Both the position numbers and the translations under genes were made by a program. Under the pieces are notes generated by a model, which did not search any database, had not been told where the DNA came from, and saw only the letters and a list, made by a program, of their open reading frames with translations. From Thinopyrum elongatum (Eukaryota; Streptophyta; Magnoliopsida; Poales; Poaceae), in NCBI GenBank assembly GCA_011799875.1, contig CM022298.1, positions 256,859,757 through 256,923,756 of the forward strand: a stretch of DNA of 64,000 bases. The letters are read 5' to 3'. Numbering within the stretch: the first letter of the stretch is position 1; every line of letters starts with the position of its first letter. Positions 1 to 10,850 of this stretch are shown here, one piece after another.

Positions 1-964
1 ATCGCCATATAAAACAAAAATAGTGCTAAAAAGTTTTCTAGAAATTTTTGAAATAAATACTAAAATAAACTAGAGGAAAACTAAAGAATAACAGAAAAAG
101 AATCAAATTATTTGGAGTTCATATGAATTACTTATGAAATTTCCAAGCTGGAATAAATGACTAAAAGGACTATTTAATTGATCCAGTAGAGGCTGAGCTT
201 AGGAAAAATGTTCACCTAGGCTGGAATAATAGGGCAAGATTTTATGAGCATGAGGAAATTTGAATCACCAAATTTAGTCTAGAAATGAGTGCTGTGGAAT
301 ATTTTTAATCTTATTGGAAAAGAAAAAGAAAAGGGCAATTGCACGCCCTGGGCGGGGTTTAACCGCAGAGTGCCACTGGGCCGAGCCCAGCCGCTCGGCT
401 GTGCGGGAGGTGGATGACATCGATGGCGTACTGCTGGGGTTACGCCTACCGCCCGCGAAGATGAATTCCGTGAAAACCGTCTCCACTTAAACGGCGGGGC
501 TAGCGGCCTGAGTGGCTGACGTGCGGGCCCACTTGTCGGGTTCATCTCCCTTCTCCCGCGCGTGTCTGGACAGGGGCAGAGGAGGATTCAGGCGATCCTC
601 GGCGGCGAACGGCTGTGTCGTCCGGGGCGCCGAGCATACGTGTGTGTTTCCCTCATCATGGCGAAACCAGGGAGCTGCGCCACCACCTCCGGAGGTCACC
701 GTGTTGCCGACGGGGAACTTTGCTACGGACGGCGGCCGTCGGAGAAAGAGGGACTCCATCTCCGAGCTTAGTTTAGTGAAATTGATGGGTAGGATGGACT
801 TGCGGGTACTCTGGGAGGTGTGTGCTGGGAAAAATGCAAGGGGGAGGCGTCGTTTGCATCGGAATCAACCGAGTGGTGGCGGCGGTGGTTTCGGCTGGAG
901 ACGGGGAAGAAAGGAGCTCCCGGTCGACTGGCTGCGACAGAGGGTTCATGGAGGGAGGAGGAGT

Positions 965-1505
965 GGTCGTGCAGTCGAGAACGAACCCGAGGTGGCCTTT
1001 TTATAGGCGGGCGAGGTCGGTTTCGTGGCTTCCCACGGAAGACACGATGGCGGTGGCCATAAATGCACCGGCGAGGTGGTTATGGGTGGTGGCATGGTCG
1101 GCGGAGTTTGGTGAGGGCAGTGGCCATCCGGAGTTACTCCAGAGCACGCTGGCTGGCGGGGAAGCGAGCCACGCGTCCTAGGCGGCACGTGACAGCGACG
1201 GGCGGTTGTCGGTGGCGGCGCTGGACGGCCGAGGGCGGCGCTAGAGGATGGGGAGAGGTGTCGGCGGGTTCCTGGGTGGTCGGGCTGATCCAGCAGAGGA
1301 TCAGGACGAGAGGGGGAAGCAGTGGAGGAGCCACAGCGGCTCGGTTGCCACCGCATGCCATACGGGCGCGCTGGCTGCGCCCAGTGCACGCACGCTACAT
1401 GTTCGGCCGAATGCCAGCAGGTGTTACAGTGCTCCAAATGAGCTGAGATTTGGCAGGATGATGTCCCCGGGAGTGATAGAGATGAGGGACACGATGGTTT
1501 GGGGA
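965..1505. repeat. 541-bp exact repeat, first copy
   Basis: Identical to 59807-60347 (offset 58842). Its right end falls exactly where the 14.8-kb exact repeat begins (1506). At the other copy the LTR continues naturally into 60348. See findings on chimeric joints. Confidence 0.9.
999..1010 (-). promoter_or_regulatory. TATA box of family X LTR
   Basis: The minus strand reads CTATAAAAAGGCC. The same box recurs in the other X LTRs near 25037, 55994 and 59845, with small indels. Its place inside the LTR, upstream in transcription direction of the LTR end next to the primer-binding site, suits an LTR promoter. Use as a promoter is inferred. Confidence 0.5.
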
Positions 1506-2357
1506 TGGGTGCTTGAATTGCTAGATAGCCTTGATCTTATCTGGGTTTTGTTCGATCCCTCCGCGGTGGGACACCAAAGAAACCAAGTAGCTTGCCCCCG
1601 GAGGGCACACCAAACACAGCACTTCTCTTGGGTTCAGCTTCAAGTTGATCTTGCGCAGTATCAAATGTTTTTCCAATCTTGGGTGATGGTTGATCTGTCC
1701 TTGGTCTTGACCACAATTCATCCATATAAAGCTTCAATGTTCTTTTCAACATGTTGTTCAAACCAACCTGGACTGCTCTTGGCAAAAGTGAACCCGCACT
1801 CTTGCAACCCGAAAGGTCATGCGCACAAAGCAGTACGTGCCGCATGGGTGCGCATGAGTCTTTTCTTCTCTCCTGTGACATAAAGATCCGATGATACCCA
1901 AAGTATCATACAAAGAAGGAAGCAAATCACAGCCCAGAAGTGAATCCCACAAGTTGGTCGATGCGGTGGCAATGGGAATGGGTCGTTGGGCATGCCTTGT
2001 TTAGATCCGTGAAATCTATGCAAAGCCTCCATTTCCCCTTAGCCTTGCGCACAACCACTGGTTGCTACGCATGTTGGATGTGCTACTCCTCTGACCAGAC
2101 ATCTGCTCAAGTTTCTTGATTTCTTCGGCCATGAACTGCTGCCGCCCAAGGATTTGCTTCCGGAACCTTTTGCTTACGGGTCGGACATGTTGGTCGACAG
2201 CAAGCTGGTGTTCGATCACACTCCGTGGGAAACACCGGGGATACAGATGGTTGCCAGGCAAACACATCATATTCCTCGCCCGCAGAAGGCAACGCGCGGG
2301 CTTTCCTATTTGTTTCAAGGGTGGCACTGCATATAAAGTACCATCAAGCGCCACCAC
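1506..2357 (-). pseudogene. Tat Gypsy reverse transcriptase, broken and truncated
   Basis: Reverse transcriptase copies element RNA into DNA in cytoplasmic particles. Five overlapping minus-strand frames between 2357 and 1521 carry consecutive RT pieces. The N-terminal piece (2357-2016) has VIEHQLAVD and RKQILGRQQFMAEEIKKL. A middle piece has NDPFPLP and CGTYCFVRM. The palm piece has VQVGLNNMLK. The last has KINLKLNPREVLC and LVSHRGGIEQNPDKIKAI. The catalytic YMDD box reads YMDE at 1729-1718, where the frame shifts. At least four frame changes occur, so no intact enzyme is encoded. The domain stops at 1506 by a joint to LTR sequence. Confidence 0.85.
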
Positions 2358-2488
2358 CCTGCCGGGACCTTTTTCACATGGGGTGGATCACCTTGGACTT
2401 CTTGCTGTTGGAACTTTTCAGCACGTCATCCACAGGCCTATCATACCCCGAAGAGGTATTCTTCCCGGACTTGTTGCTAGTGTCTCTG

Positions 2489-3149
2489 CTAGCCTTCTTT
2501 TTCTTTGATTTCCTTGGCGGGAAACTGCGGCTTCCACGGCCTCTGCCGCGACTGGACCGTCCCAGTACATCTATCCAATCCACGACATAATTGCTTCCGT
2601 CTTGTCTGCTGTGGATGGCCCGGACACCCACTGGCCGTGGCATCCTTCAAAGTGTTGTAGGCAGCATAGTGGGATGCCGCCATGAATTTTGCCAAAGCTG
2701 GGCGTCCAATGATTCGCATTATATTGCAAGGGGAGGTCGCCACATCAACACACTTCTCAGTCCGGTAGTTCAACTCCCATCCCCCCCCCAAATGTGACTG
2801 CAACGTGATGTTTCCCTTAGGATTACTCCTGCCGGGATTCGACCCATTGAAATGTGCCATTATCCCTAATCTCTTCCTCTACTATCTGGAGTTTGTAATA
2901 ACCTTTGGGGAAAACAATTCAACCCTGCCCCCGCGTCACCAACATCTTTGTGACTTTGAGGTTGGCGAATCGTTGGTTCGTCTGACCGAAGCACCGCCAA
3001 GCACCCGACACCGTAGTGTGTGCGGTCAGGATGTCCTCTTCATCAAAGAGATGGGCGTGCATGACCACTTGATGGCTTCCGAGTCTGCCACTGGCTCCAT
3101 GGCTTGACCTCAACGCCCACTGGTTTAGTTGGTGGTGAGAGGAGGGCAA
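2489..3149 (-). pseudogene. Tat Gypsy aspartic protease region, broken
   Basis: The retroviral-type protease would cut the Gag-Pol polyprotein. Frame 2860-2489 carries MAHFNGSNPGRSNPKGNITL, then LNYRTEK and IIGRPALAKFMAASHYA, which match the conserved region after the Tat protease active site. Frame 3149-2919 carries FDEEDILTA and ANLKVTKMLV, just before the expected catalytic triplet. The triplet is not readable as an intact D-T/S-G; the frame continues TRGQG. A basic, lysine-rich stretch (2643-2374) lies between protease and RT. Frameshifts separate the pieces. Confidence 0.75.
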
Positions 3150-3424
3150 GAAGCAGCACCCCCATCAATACACAGGGCCGTCATTGCCTCGGAATTCCTG
3201 CCTCCTTGTTTTCCTCTTCACATCCAATCCATCACTCTCAGCATTGCAATCCTTCCTTCTCTATCCTCCTTCTCTCGGCCCCTGCGGGGTTTCGCTTGTT
3301 CCGAGGAGCCTTTGCCGACGCGATTTGCTTCACCACCCCGGCCCTTCTGCAGTATCCAGTCTGACCTTTTTCTTAATCACGCTTCTCATACTCTCCCTCG
3401 GCTTTCTTGACGACTTCTCAACCT

Positions 3425-4510
3425 GGTGACACTCTTTGAGATCGTGGCCCTTTTTTCCCGATGAATCTTGCAATACGGCCCATCGCCGTTACCACCACCT
3501 CTCTCGCAGCCGCAGCCTCCCGGTAGCCAGTGCAGCGAAGCATTTCCTTTCCCTTTGCCCGGAGGTCTTCGGTCTTATGCCTTCTTGCCGTTACTCTAGG
3601 ACAATGCCTGATCTCTCATGGTCTTCAACTACTCTTACTATGCCCTTATCCTTTTCGCGCTTCTTTGTGGCGCTTCTTGTTCTTCTTCTTCTGTTGGTGG
3701 CTTGGTCGTCCTCCTTCTGAGTCGATGGTTGATGGCAAATCTTCCTCTGCGAGGGAGTTTCCTCCCTTCCTTCACCCAAGCACCATTTGTCCACCAAGGG
3801 TTGTAAACTCCTTCACATCTTGGGCAGCCAAACGTTCATCCGTGACGGTGTCCTGCGGTTGCGCACGTTGGATTGGAATCGGCTATCACAGCTGCGGGTG
3901 GATATTTTGATATTTCTGTGTACTGATGCTCGGCTGAATCTCTGCAAGTACTTTCGCAGAGTCTCTCTGTCCTTTCTGCTGGATAAGCTGAAATTCGCTG
4001 GGCCACCAGCCACCCTGGTTCTTGATGGCCACCCGTGAAGGCGCCAATGAACTCATGGGGACATGTCAGCCCAGGTCACAATGAGTTCTCTGGTAGGCAT
4101 GCATCAGCCAAGACCGTCACATTTTGACTTGAGGTGCCAAGGGAAGTAATTGGCGATACCTTCTCATCTCTTCCCCAGTCAGCTTTGAACAGCGATGGTG
4201 GAAGTAGATGCCTCCAGACTCTGCCGGTTAAGCTCCATCTACTCTCATTCTGGAATCTCTGGCTTTGAATGTGCGAGCGGATGGCCCAACGGACTGCCGC
4301 AGCTCACGGGTGAAAGCAGGCACCCAACCTCGAAAAGGCATGCGTCCGTCTCCCTCCATCCTCCGAGGGTGGGTTTCGTCGAGTCGAGGCCATCACACCC
4401 CCATTGGACCGGCGTGTGTCGTGCGTCGCTTCGCACGACGACTCGCGCCGCATTCCCTTCACACCGTCCTCCGGGGCTCGTCGTTGGCCTGGACACGCTC
4501 AAAAAAAAGA
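3425..4510 (-). pseudogene. Tat Gypsy gag, broken
   Basis: Gag forms the particle that packages element RNA. Frame 4013-3813 holds the core of the retrotransposon gag domain (NFSLSSRKDRETLRKYLQRF, then AVHRNI-like and FQSNVRNRRTPS). Frame 3797-3591 has LVDKWCLGEGREE followed by a basic tail rich in K, R, D and E. A degenerate zinc-knuckle-like stretch (YCKIHR and HDLKECHQVE) lies near 3478-3422. Sequence up to about 4510 has gag-like fragments in several frames. The upstream limit is approximate. Confidence 0.75.
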
Positions 4511-5110
4511 GGCAGAAAGAGCCATCGAGATGTCATTTGGTCTTGTTTCGCGGCTCCCACGCTAGCTGCATGGTGGGCATTGCACCATGGCAGTGGCCTC
4601 TTCCGTACGGCCAGCAGCACGGGCCGTCGTCCCTGCTTGGGGCTCGCGTGATCCTCCTCCTGCCGCTCGGCGAAGCCCAATCAGGCTTTGGATGTGGCCC
4701 GCCACTCAGCCATCTGATCGGCTCGGCGGGAATTTCAATAGTAGTTTTAGTGCCCGTGCCATGGCCCCTCTAAGGCATGGACTTCGGCAAGGTGATGATG
4801 AATGATGTAGATCGTGGTGTCGCTCCCGGCTCCTGACCGTGCCGGTAGCGACCGTCCCCGCCCTCGTTGTTGACGACCAGCAGCCGTTTGGGGGGAGACG
4901 GCATGGTGACGTGATGGGGGCGCTTGAAAGGCCAGCGTCTCTGTTGGGGGGTACAGTACTGGGTCAGCTCGTTCAGATGCGCGCAACGCCCTGCTGTCAC
5001 GCCGGCGGCAGGGGCGGCGGACGTTGCCGATTCGCCCCAGACCTGAGCACCACCACTGCGGTTGTGCCCTTTTGCAAGGAAAGAGGTGCAGGCGGAATAA
5101 GCCCCCCTCC
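4511..5110 (-). other. Tat Gypsy leader between gag and Copia insertion
   Basis: GC-rich sequence with no frame I recognise. It is part of the Tat 5' leader, interrupted at 5110 by the Copia element and resumed at 15165. Confidence 0.5.
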
Positions 5111-6771
5111 TGAAAGTGACCTAATTCCTGGGTGTTTTGGTATTCCTACAACTATAGCTCATGAACTAATTCCATGCAAGTTAATATTTTCAGGTAGTTC
5201 AGATTGGCATGGCACATGGACCTAGAGATTGTGGAACCCCTCAAAATGCTAAGGACAAATATTGGCAAACTCAAGACTCTTCATTTCCTATTTTTGGTGA
5301 TCCAAGATACAGTGGTCCCATAGGAAAAGCCAATACTATTAAAAGGGTATGAGGTGTTGCTTCTGGTCTACTTGCTCAAATGCTTATGATTCCTCCAAAG
5401 CCCTCAACACTTCTCAATTCCAATATATGGTCCTAAACGAAAGTCCATCGGCCCCACCCGGTTTGATCTCTCCGCGCCATTCGAGTTCTTTTGACATAGC
5501 CATAGCCAGAAACCCTAATCAGTTCGGTCTCACCGTAGGGTTTCGGTCTCACCACAAGATGGGATTGCAAACTCTCTGTTTTCCCATTCATAACAATTCG
5601 GTCTCGACCGAAATGAGCGATCGTCCCACCGAGTTCACATGCAAACTCTCTATTTTACCCTTTCATCATGTTTCGTATCACCGAAGGAGTGATCGGTCCA
5701 CGCGTTTGCCCCTGACCAACCTCTCTGTTTCCTCATTGCTAAAATCTCTCACTGAGTTTTCATGCAATCGGTCACATCCTAACCGAGATGAGGTTTTGCC
5801 CTAACCCTAGTGCAATCTGGTCCCCCGAGCGATCATGTCGTTCCCACCGAAAATCCTAAACGTTCACTTTTTGAATAATCATCTCACCGATTTCTTTCTA
5901 TTCGGTCTGACCGAGTTGGGTTCAAATGTTGTTTAATGGTTAGATTTTGTGTGAGCTATATATACCCTCCACCCCCTTGTCCTATTCAAGAGAGAGCCTC
6001 AAAACGTGCTACACTTGCACTACTCATTTTCTGAAGAAGAACCACCTATCTCATGTGTTGAAGACCAAGACATTCCAATCCCAACCACAAGAATCTTGAT
6101 CTCTACCTTCCCCAATTGCTTTCCACTCAATCAATCTTTTCCACCTAGCCAAAGCGTGAGAAGATAGTTGAGTGTTGGGGAGACTATCATTTTGAGACCC
6201 AAGAGCCAGGAGTTCCATCATCAACACACACTTATTACCTTGTGGAGAGTGGAGTTCCTAGATTAGTTAGTTGTCACTTGGGAGCCCTCCGACAGATTGT
6301 GGATTTGAACCACGGAGTTTGTAAGGTAAAGGGAGATCGCCTACTTTTCATGAAAGATCCTACCCCTAGTGATGCAAGTCCTTCGTGGGGCAATGGCCAT
6401 GGTGGTATAGACAGGTTGCTTCTCTTCGTGGACCCTTCACTGGGTGGAGCCTCCATGGACATCCGCGAAACCATTACCCTCGTGGGTTGAAGTCTCCATC
6501 CCCGTGGACGTACGATAGCACCACCCTATCTACACCCCCAAAATCTTCATGTCTACATTGCGTTTGCCTTCTCCCAACCTTCCCTTACCTTCATATGCAA
6601 GGTTTTTAACTTTCCTTCGGCTATCCTCTTAGATTGCATGTGTAGGTTGATTGCTTGACCTATGCTAAGTTTGCTAAAATCTGCCAACACTTAAATAGGG
6701 AAAAGGCTAGATTTTTAATTTAGTCAAGTAGTCTAATCACCACCCCCCCCTAGGCCTACTTCGATCCTGTA
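5111..6771 (+). repeat. Copia 5' LTR, first copy
   Basis: Starts TGAAAGTGACC and aligns along its length with 13484-15164, with many indels and some substitutions. U3 holds repeated imperfect palindromes of the form CGGTCTCACCGA (about 5520-5930). A TATA box (CTATATATACC) lies near 5957. The 3' end next to the primer-binding site is blurred (CCTGTAA instead of a clean CA). Confidence 0.8.
5955..5967 (+). promoter_or_regulatory. TATA box of Copia LTR
   Basis: GCTATATATACCC in the 5' LTR, about 800 bp before the primer-binding site. The matching place in the 3' LTR (about 14325) reads GATTATAACC, so only the 5' box is canonical. Confidence 0.5.
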
Positions 6772-6773
6772 AG

Positions 6774-6785
6774 TGGTATCAGAGC
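6774..6785 (+). other. Copia primer-binding site (initiator Met tRNA)
   Basis: TGGTATCAGAGC is the standard complement of the 3' end of plant initiator Met tRNA and starts two bases after the 5' LTR. It fixes the element's orientation as plus. Confidence 0.85.
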
Positions 6786-6879
6786 TTTGGTTCCATTTGC
6801 CTTGATTGCCCCGTAGCTTTGGTGATCATGCCTTGGTTTCACAACCTCGGAGTGTATGGCGTCTGCGAGGGAAATTCCA

Positions 6880-9010
6880 CCGTAGGTCCTTACTTTTATG
6901 GGTACTAAATTTTGCTATTGGAAGCATAAGATGGAAAATGTATTCTTGGCATGAACCCCCCATTTGGGCTATTGTATGATTGGTTTACAAGGTGATTCTT
7001 CTTGAAGATGGAAGAGAACGAATCAATGAAGCACCGCGGAAGAATTGAAGATGTGGCAATACAACGCTCATCTTTTCCGATATCCTCTTCAAAACGGATT
7101 TGGGCCCCGAGAATTCAACAAAACAGCCCGTCTTTGAGACTCAAAGGAATTTGGGATCCTTTGGTTGATATGCCACGAAGGTAACTTAAGTCCGGTCAAG
7201 GAATCCAAATTGAATGTGCTTCAAAAGTCAACTGACAAGTTCAAATGAAAGATGGTTGAAGGAGTCGCTGAAATGTATTTCAAGGCTTGCTCTCATCACA
7301 AATGAATTGCCGTCTTCGGAATGAAGAGATGACCAACAGATCATCATCAATAATATCCAGAGCCCTGGACGTAAAATATGATACCGTGTGCACTTTGAAT
7401 CCAAATGATGCCCATTACAAAGATCTCTCACCATGGAAGTCATTTGGTAAATTGTTGCCATCATGAATGTCACTGAGGAAAGAGAGCTTCACACAAGTCT
7501 AGTGGTGCTTACAAAGCTGCATGTGATGCTCCTACAACATCAGTGAGAAACAGCCTTCAAGAGGACTTGAGACTAATGTGAATAACTTCAACAAGTTCAC
7601 AATTTTATACGCAATGAGAGAATTCCAAGTCAAGGTCATACTATGAAAGAGATCTTCTAGTCGTGAACAAAATTGCTACAACGGTGGAAGACCCGGACAC
7701 TACTCCAATGATGTCGTCTCCCTACAAAAGAAAGAAGACTCACCTAAAAGAGGATTAAAAGAGAAGAATCACTCCAAAGAGGAAGGAGTAGAGATGAATC
7801 GTTACTGAACGAAGACCCTCTCGTCAGAAGCAAGGATTCGGAAAGGAAGACAAAGTCCATCAAGAGCTAGACAAGACGAAGACATCAAGCACATGTTTGG
7901 TGATGGGTATCCGGTTCCGACTCCGAAACACCACTCCGAGAAGTTATCAACTCCGACCCGAACATACTCAAGATGAAAGGTGTTGCCGGGCTTGCACTTG
8001 TTGCATCCAACTCCTACGCAATTGGACTCACCAAATGAGGTGATTGGAAGATGCTCTATAGGCTAAAGGCCTTCAAGTTATACACCGCCGAGTATGTTGT
8101 TTCGTAGTAATGATTATGATTTGCGTAGGTGATGATGTTTTACTTGTGACAACTCTCAAGTGCCGAAAACTATGATAAATTGCTGTTAATTCATTGCTAA
8201 TCGAGATAAAATGAATGACAATGATTAAGAAGGAATCTTGATCGTCTCTAAACATTAAACACCTCTTAGTAGCTCATGAACTACCTTAGAGGAGGATCAT
8301 CGAGAGCTTTTAAAGACTCATGAGAAGCTACGCGTTGAAAAGCCAATCTAGAGCCAAGACATGGGTTTCTTAAAGCATCAATTGATCTTCGTAAGAAAAG
8401 TTCTTCTTACTTGCAAGCCTTTTACTCTTGTCGACTTACATGCCACAAGTAAAATCTAGCACCAGTAAAGAAAGAATTCTTCTTCTATAGTACAATAATC
8501 AATGTTTAATAATCCAATATTGTTGCTCTTTCAAGTAGTTCTCTTGATTCCACTAAGATTCTCTTAGCCAAATTACACTTGAGCAAGAAAATAGGTTATT
8601 GAAGGGAATTATAGATAAAGGTTGTACAGATCCTTGCCTGAAGTAGCATTTGAGGAAATGGTCCGCAGCAAGGAAGGCACCGAAGAATCAAGGTGTTGGT
8701 TTTGAACGCAAGTTCCAATGCGCATGGAGTTGAGGGAAGAAGATCCATAACCCCAAGATGAAGTTTGTCCTCACAACGAGTATGATCCCACTTTCTTTTC
8801 AAGTGAACACAATCTCGGATGAATCTTCCACACAACCACAGCTAAAAGGCAAGGATAAGCTTCACGAGGAAGATTGATTCATTGAGAAGCTCCAAAGGCC
8901 TTGGTCAAGTGGGTTCCCAAGACTACTCAATTCTACTTCATCAGAGTACGACTACAACTCCAAGGATTCCCATAAGATGATGTGGATCCCAAGAAGAAGA
9001 CAGAGAGTTT
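6880..9010 (+). pseudogene. Copia gag, decayed
   Basis: Gag of SIRE-type Copia elements is unusually long and this region fits that. Near 6905-6950 a frame reads FCYWKHKME, the conserved N-terminal gag signature. 7190-7510 carries scattered pieces such as SKLNVLQKS and EGVAEMYFKA from the UBN2-type gag domain. 8290-8420 has the coiled-coil-like LLKTHEKLRVEK. 8880-8935 has EAPKALVKWVPKTT, typical of the SIRE gag C-terminal part. No frame stays open beyond about 60 codons, so no product is expected. Confidence 0.65.
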
Positions 9011-10850
9011 CTTGAGGGTGAACTTCCGCCAACATACTTCACTCATATTCATTTTGCAAGGACAAGTGCAATTCACTTCTATATCTTGCCCTAGTTCAAG
9101 GAGTCACAAACCCTCTTATTGGTAGACCAGGGACAAGGTAACCTAATGCTTTCAGGGACAACATCATATGTGTAATTTCACTCTATTTCTAATGGATATC
9201 CTTGTTTCTTTCCTTGTGGGACTAACCCATGTAGGTATTGAAAGTTCACCTCACTCCAACGGATTGCTCCATGATCGACATTCCACATTGAGCATCCACA
9301 TCTCAATCAACATCTTACATGAGTCCCCATCATCGACAAAACCCAAGGTTAGTTCATCCCTCTTAGGCGGGATATCACATCTAGGGGGAGGCTTTACTCT
9401 AAGAATTGAGCTAAAGCAACTCTAAGGTGTGAACACAACATGCTGTATGTAAAATTGGGACCCACTTGTTCTAAACGATGAGTTATGACCTATGATCCAT
9501 GTTCTCATTTGACTCCTAAGTCAATATACTGCATAGATAATACCTAGTCCATCGCCAATTGCTTGAATAGATGCTAAGTGTTTGTGCCGGCTTTGACACA
9601 TATTTCATTTGCTATCTTATTGTGTGAGCATGGTTGGATGCATATTTTGTTCTCCTCCATCTCGAGGGACATCCATTTGTTTGTTTTTGATTGATTGGTT
9701 TTCCTTTCTTTCTTCTTTCTTCTCAAATGGATGACAAGAATGCCTAGTACTTGTCCGTCTAGCTATCTATGCTTTTCTCGTCTCAAACTCTGTTCATGCT
9801 ACATCACAATTTTGATCAAGTCATATTCGGACCCTCTGAGTGAGGACCACTCGGAACCACCGCTTCTTCATAGACTTAACTTCCAAAACTTCTTAGTGCA
9901 TTTCGGTCTGACCGATCCATCCCATCGGTCCACCCGATTCATTAAGTTGATCTAAGTTTATCTTGGTGCACCCTATTTGAACTTTTCGGGCAACCGAGTT
10001 GCAAGCAACAACCGCTTGCAATTCTGCCCTCGGTGGCCACCGGCGTTCATTCCACTCGGTCACACGACGTGCTGGACTTATAATTCCCACGGGCTGATTT
10101 TGGAAGCCTTCATCTCTTCGCCCGCATCCTGTCCAGCTCTGCCGACTCGAGGTCTCCGGCTCGTTTTCTTGTCGACAGCGTCCTCTGGCCACTGGTTTTT
10201 GCCGCCATCAACGGGAGTCTTCACCGCCGTTGTTCGCCGTAGCGAGTTCATCACCAGTTAGGTATGACTCGTCCCTTGTGCCTTCCCCCCCTCTGATTCC
10301 CGAGCACAAGATCAATGCCTTATTCTTTCACGTTGATCTACTCTACTATCCACTGGAAATCCGTTAGATTAGATTTGATGCCAAAATTTAGTTTTAGGTT
10401 TCCGCCAACTCAATCTCGAACCGAAGCCGATATTGGATTTCAGTCTCACCGATTGGCTCATGCCCATAGCCAGTATTTTTTCCGTCTGACGAAACATACC
10501 ATTGGTGTGCCGAGTTTCATTTCTCTGTTGAAACCCTAGCATCTTCGGAGTCAACTGAACTTGTCTCCGGCCGACCGATTTCACATGTTTAGAGACTCTA
10601 AAGTTGCTGTCGGTGTCAACCTGAGTTTGTATTCGGTAGCGTCCGAAATGCTTTCTTCGAAAACTAAAACTAAGTTTTATGACTCATTTGTTTTTTGGAA
10701 AATGGCTGTATTTTGTGATGCTTATCCACTCTATCTCAGCCTTTATGTATTCACGGGTCAGCTTCACAATGTTGAGATTTCAGACAAGAGTGACAATGAC
10801 AGCCCGATAATATAAGAGAACAGATAAGAGAGAAAGCGAATCTCAGTGAG
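9011..10850 (+). other. Copia internal non-coding stretch
   Basis: No protease, integrase or reverse transcriptase motif was seen in any frame. 9895-10640 contains CGGTC..ACCGA motifs and a CATAGCCAG stretch resembling the element's own LTR U3, suggesting LTR-derived or related promoter sequence inside. A short CT-rich region lies near 9700-9725. Confidence 0.45.

Larger units (their letters stand above)
1..1505 (-). mobile_element. Family X LTR, internal and U3-side part
   Basis: This is the middle and one end of a long LTR whose element reads on the minus strand. Positions 1-530 match 29601-30130 with scattered indels, and 850-1505 match 24910-25540 and 55870-56480. 965-1505 is identical to 59807-60347. 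A minus-strand TATA box (CTATAAAAAGG) lies near 1000-1010. The LTR does not finish: at 1505 it stops and Tat reverse transcriptase sequence begins, whereas in the other copies it runs another 0.8 kb. The small ORFs here are chance frames. Confidence 0.75.
1506..5110 (-). mobile_element. Tat-type Gypsy retrotransposon, gag to RT, first copy (3' truncated)
   Basis: Minus-strand frames give, in transcription order, leader (5110 to about 4510), gag (about 4510-3425), protease (about 3150-2490) and reverse transcriptase (2357-1506). The order gag-PR-RT-RH-IN is that of Ty3/Gypsy. The rest of RT, RNase H and integrase are missing here but present at 30131-32660 next to the second copy. Every domain is broken by stops and frameshifts. 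The Tat lineage (RIRE2/Fatima-like) is my reading of the protease and gag motifs. Confidence 0.8.

Noticed and set aside
512..1006. 164-codon plus-strand ORF in the first LTR
   Set aside because: GC-rich LTR sequence with many overlapping frames on both strands; the element's TATA box and orientation are on the minus strand, and the frame is not kept in the other LTR copies.
4195..4773. 192-codon plus-strand ORF
   Set aside because: It is the opposite strand of the Tat gag and leader, where minus-strand gag motifs are recognisable.
6774..6785. tRNA gene
   Set aside because: TGGTATCAGAGC is only the primer-binding site complementary to a tRNA 3' end; no cloverleaf around it.
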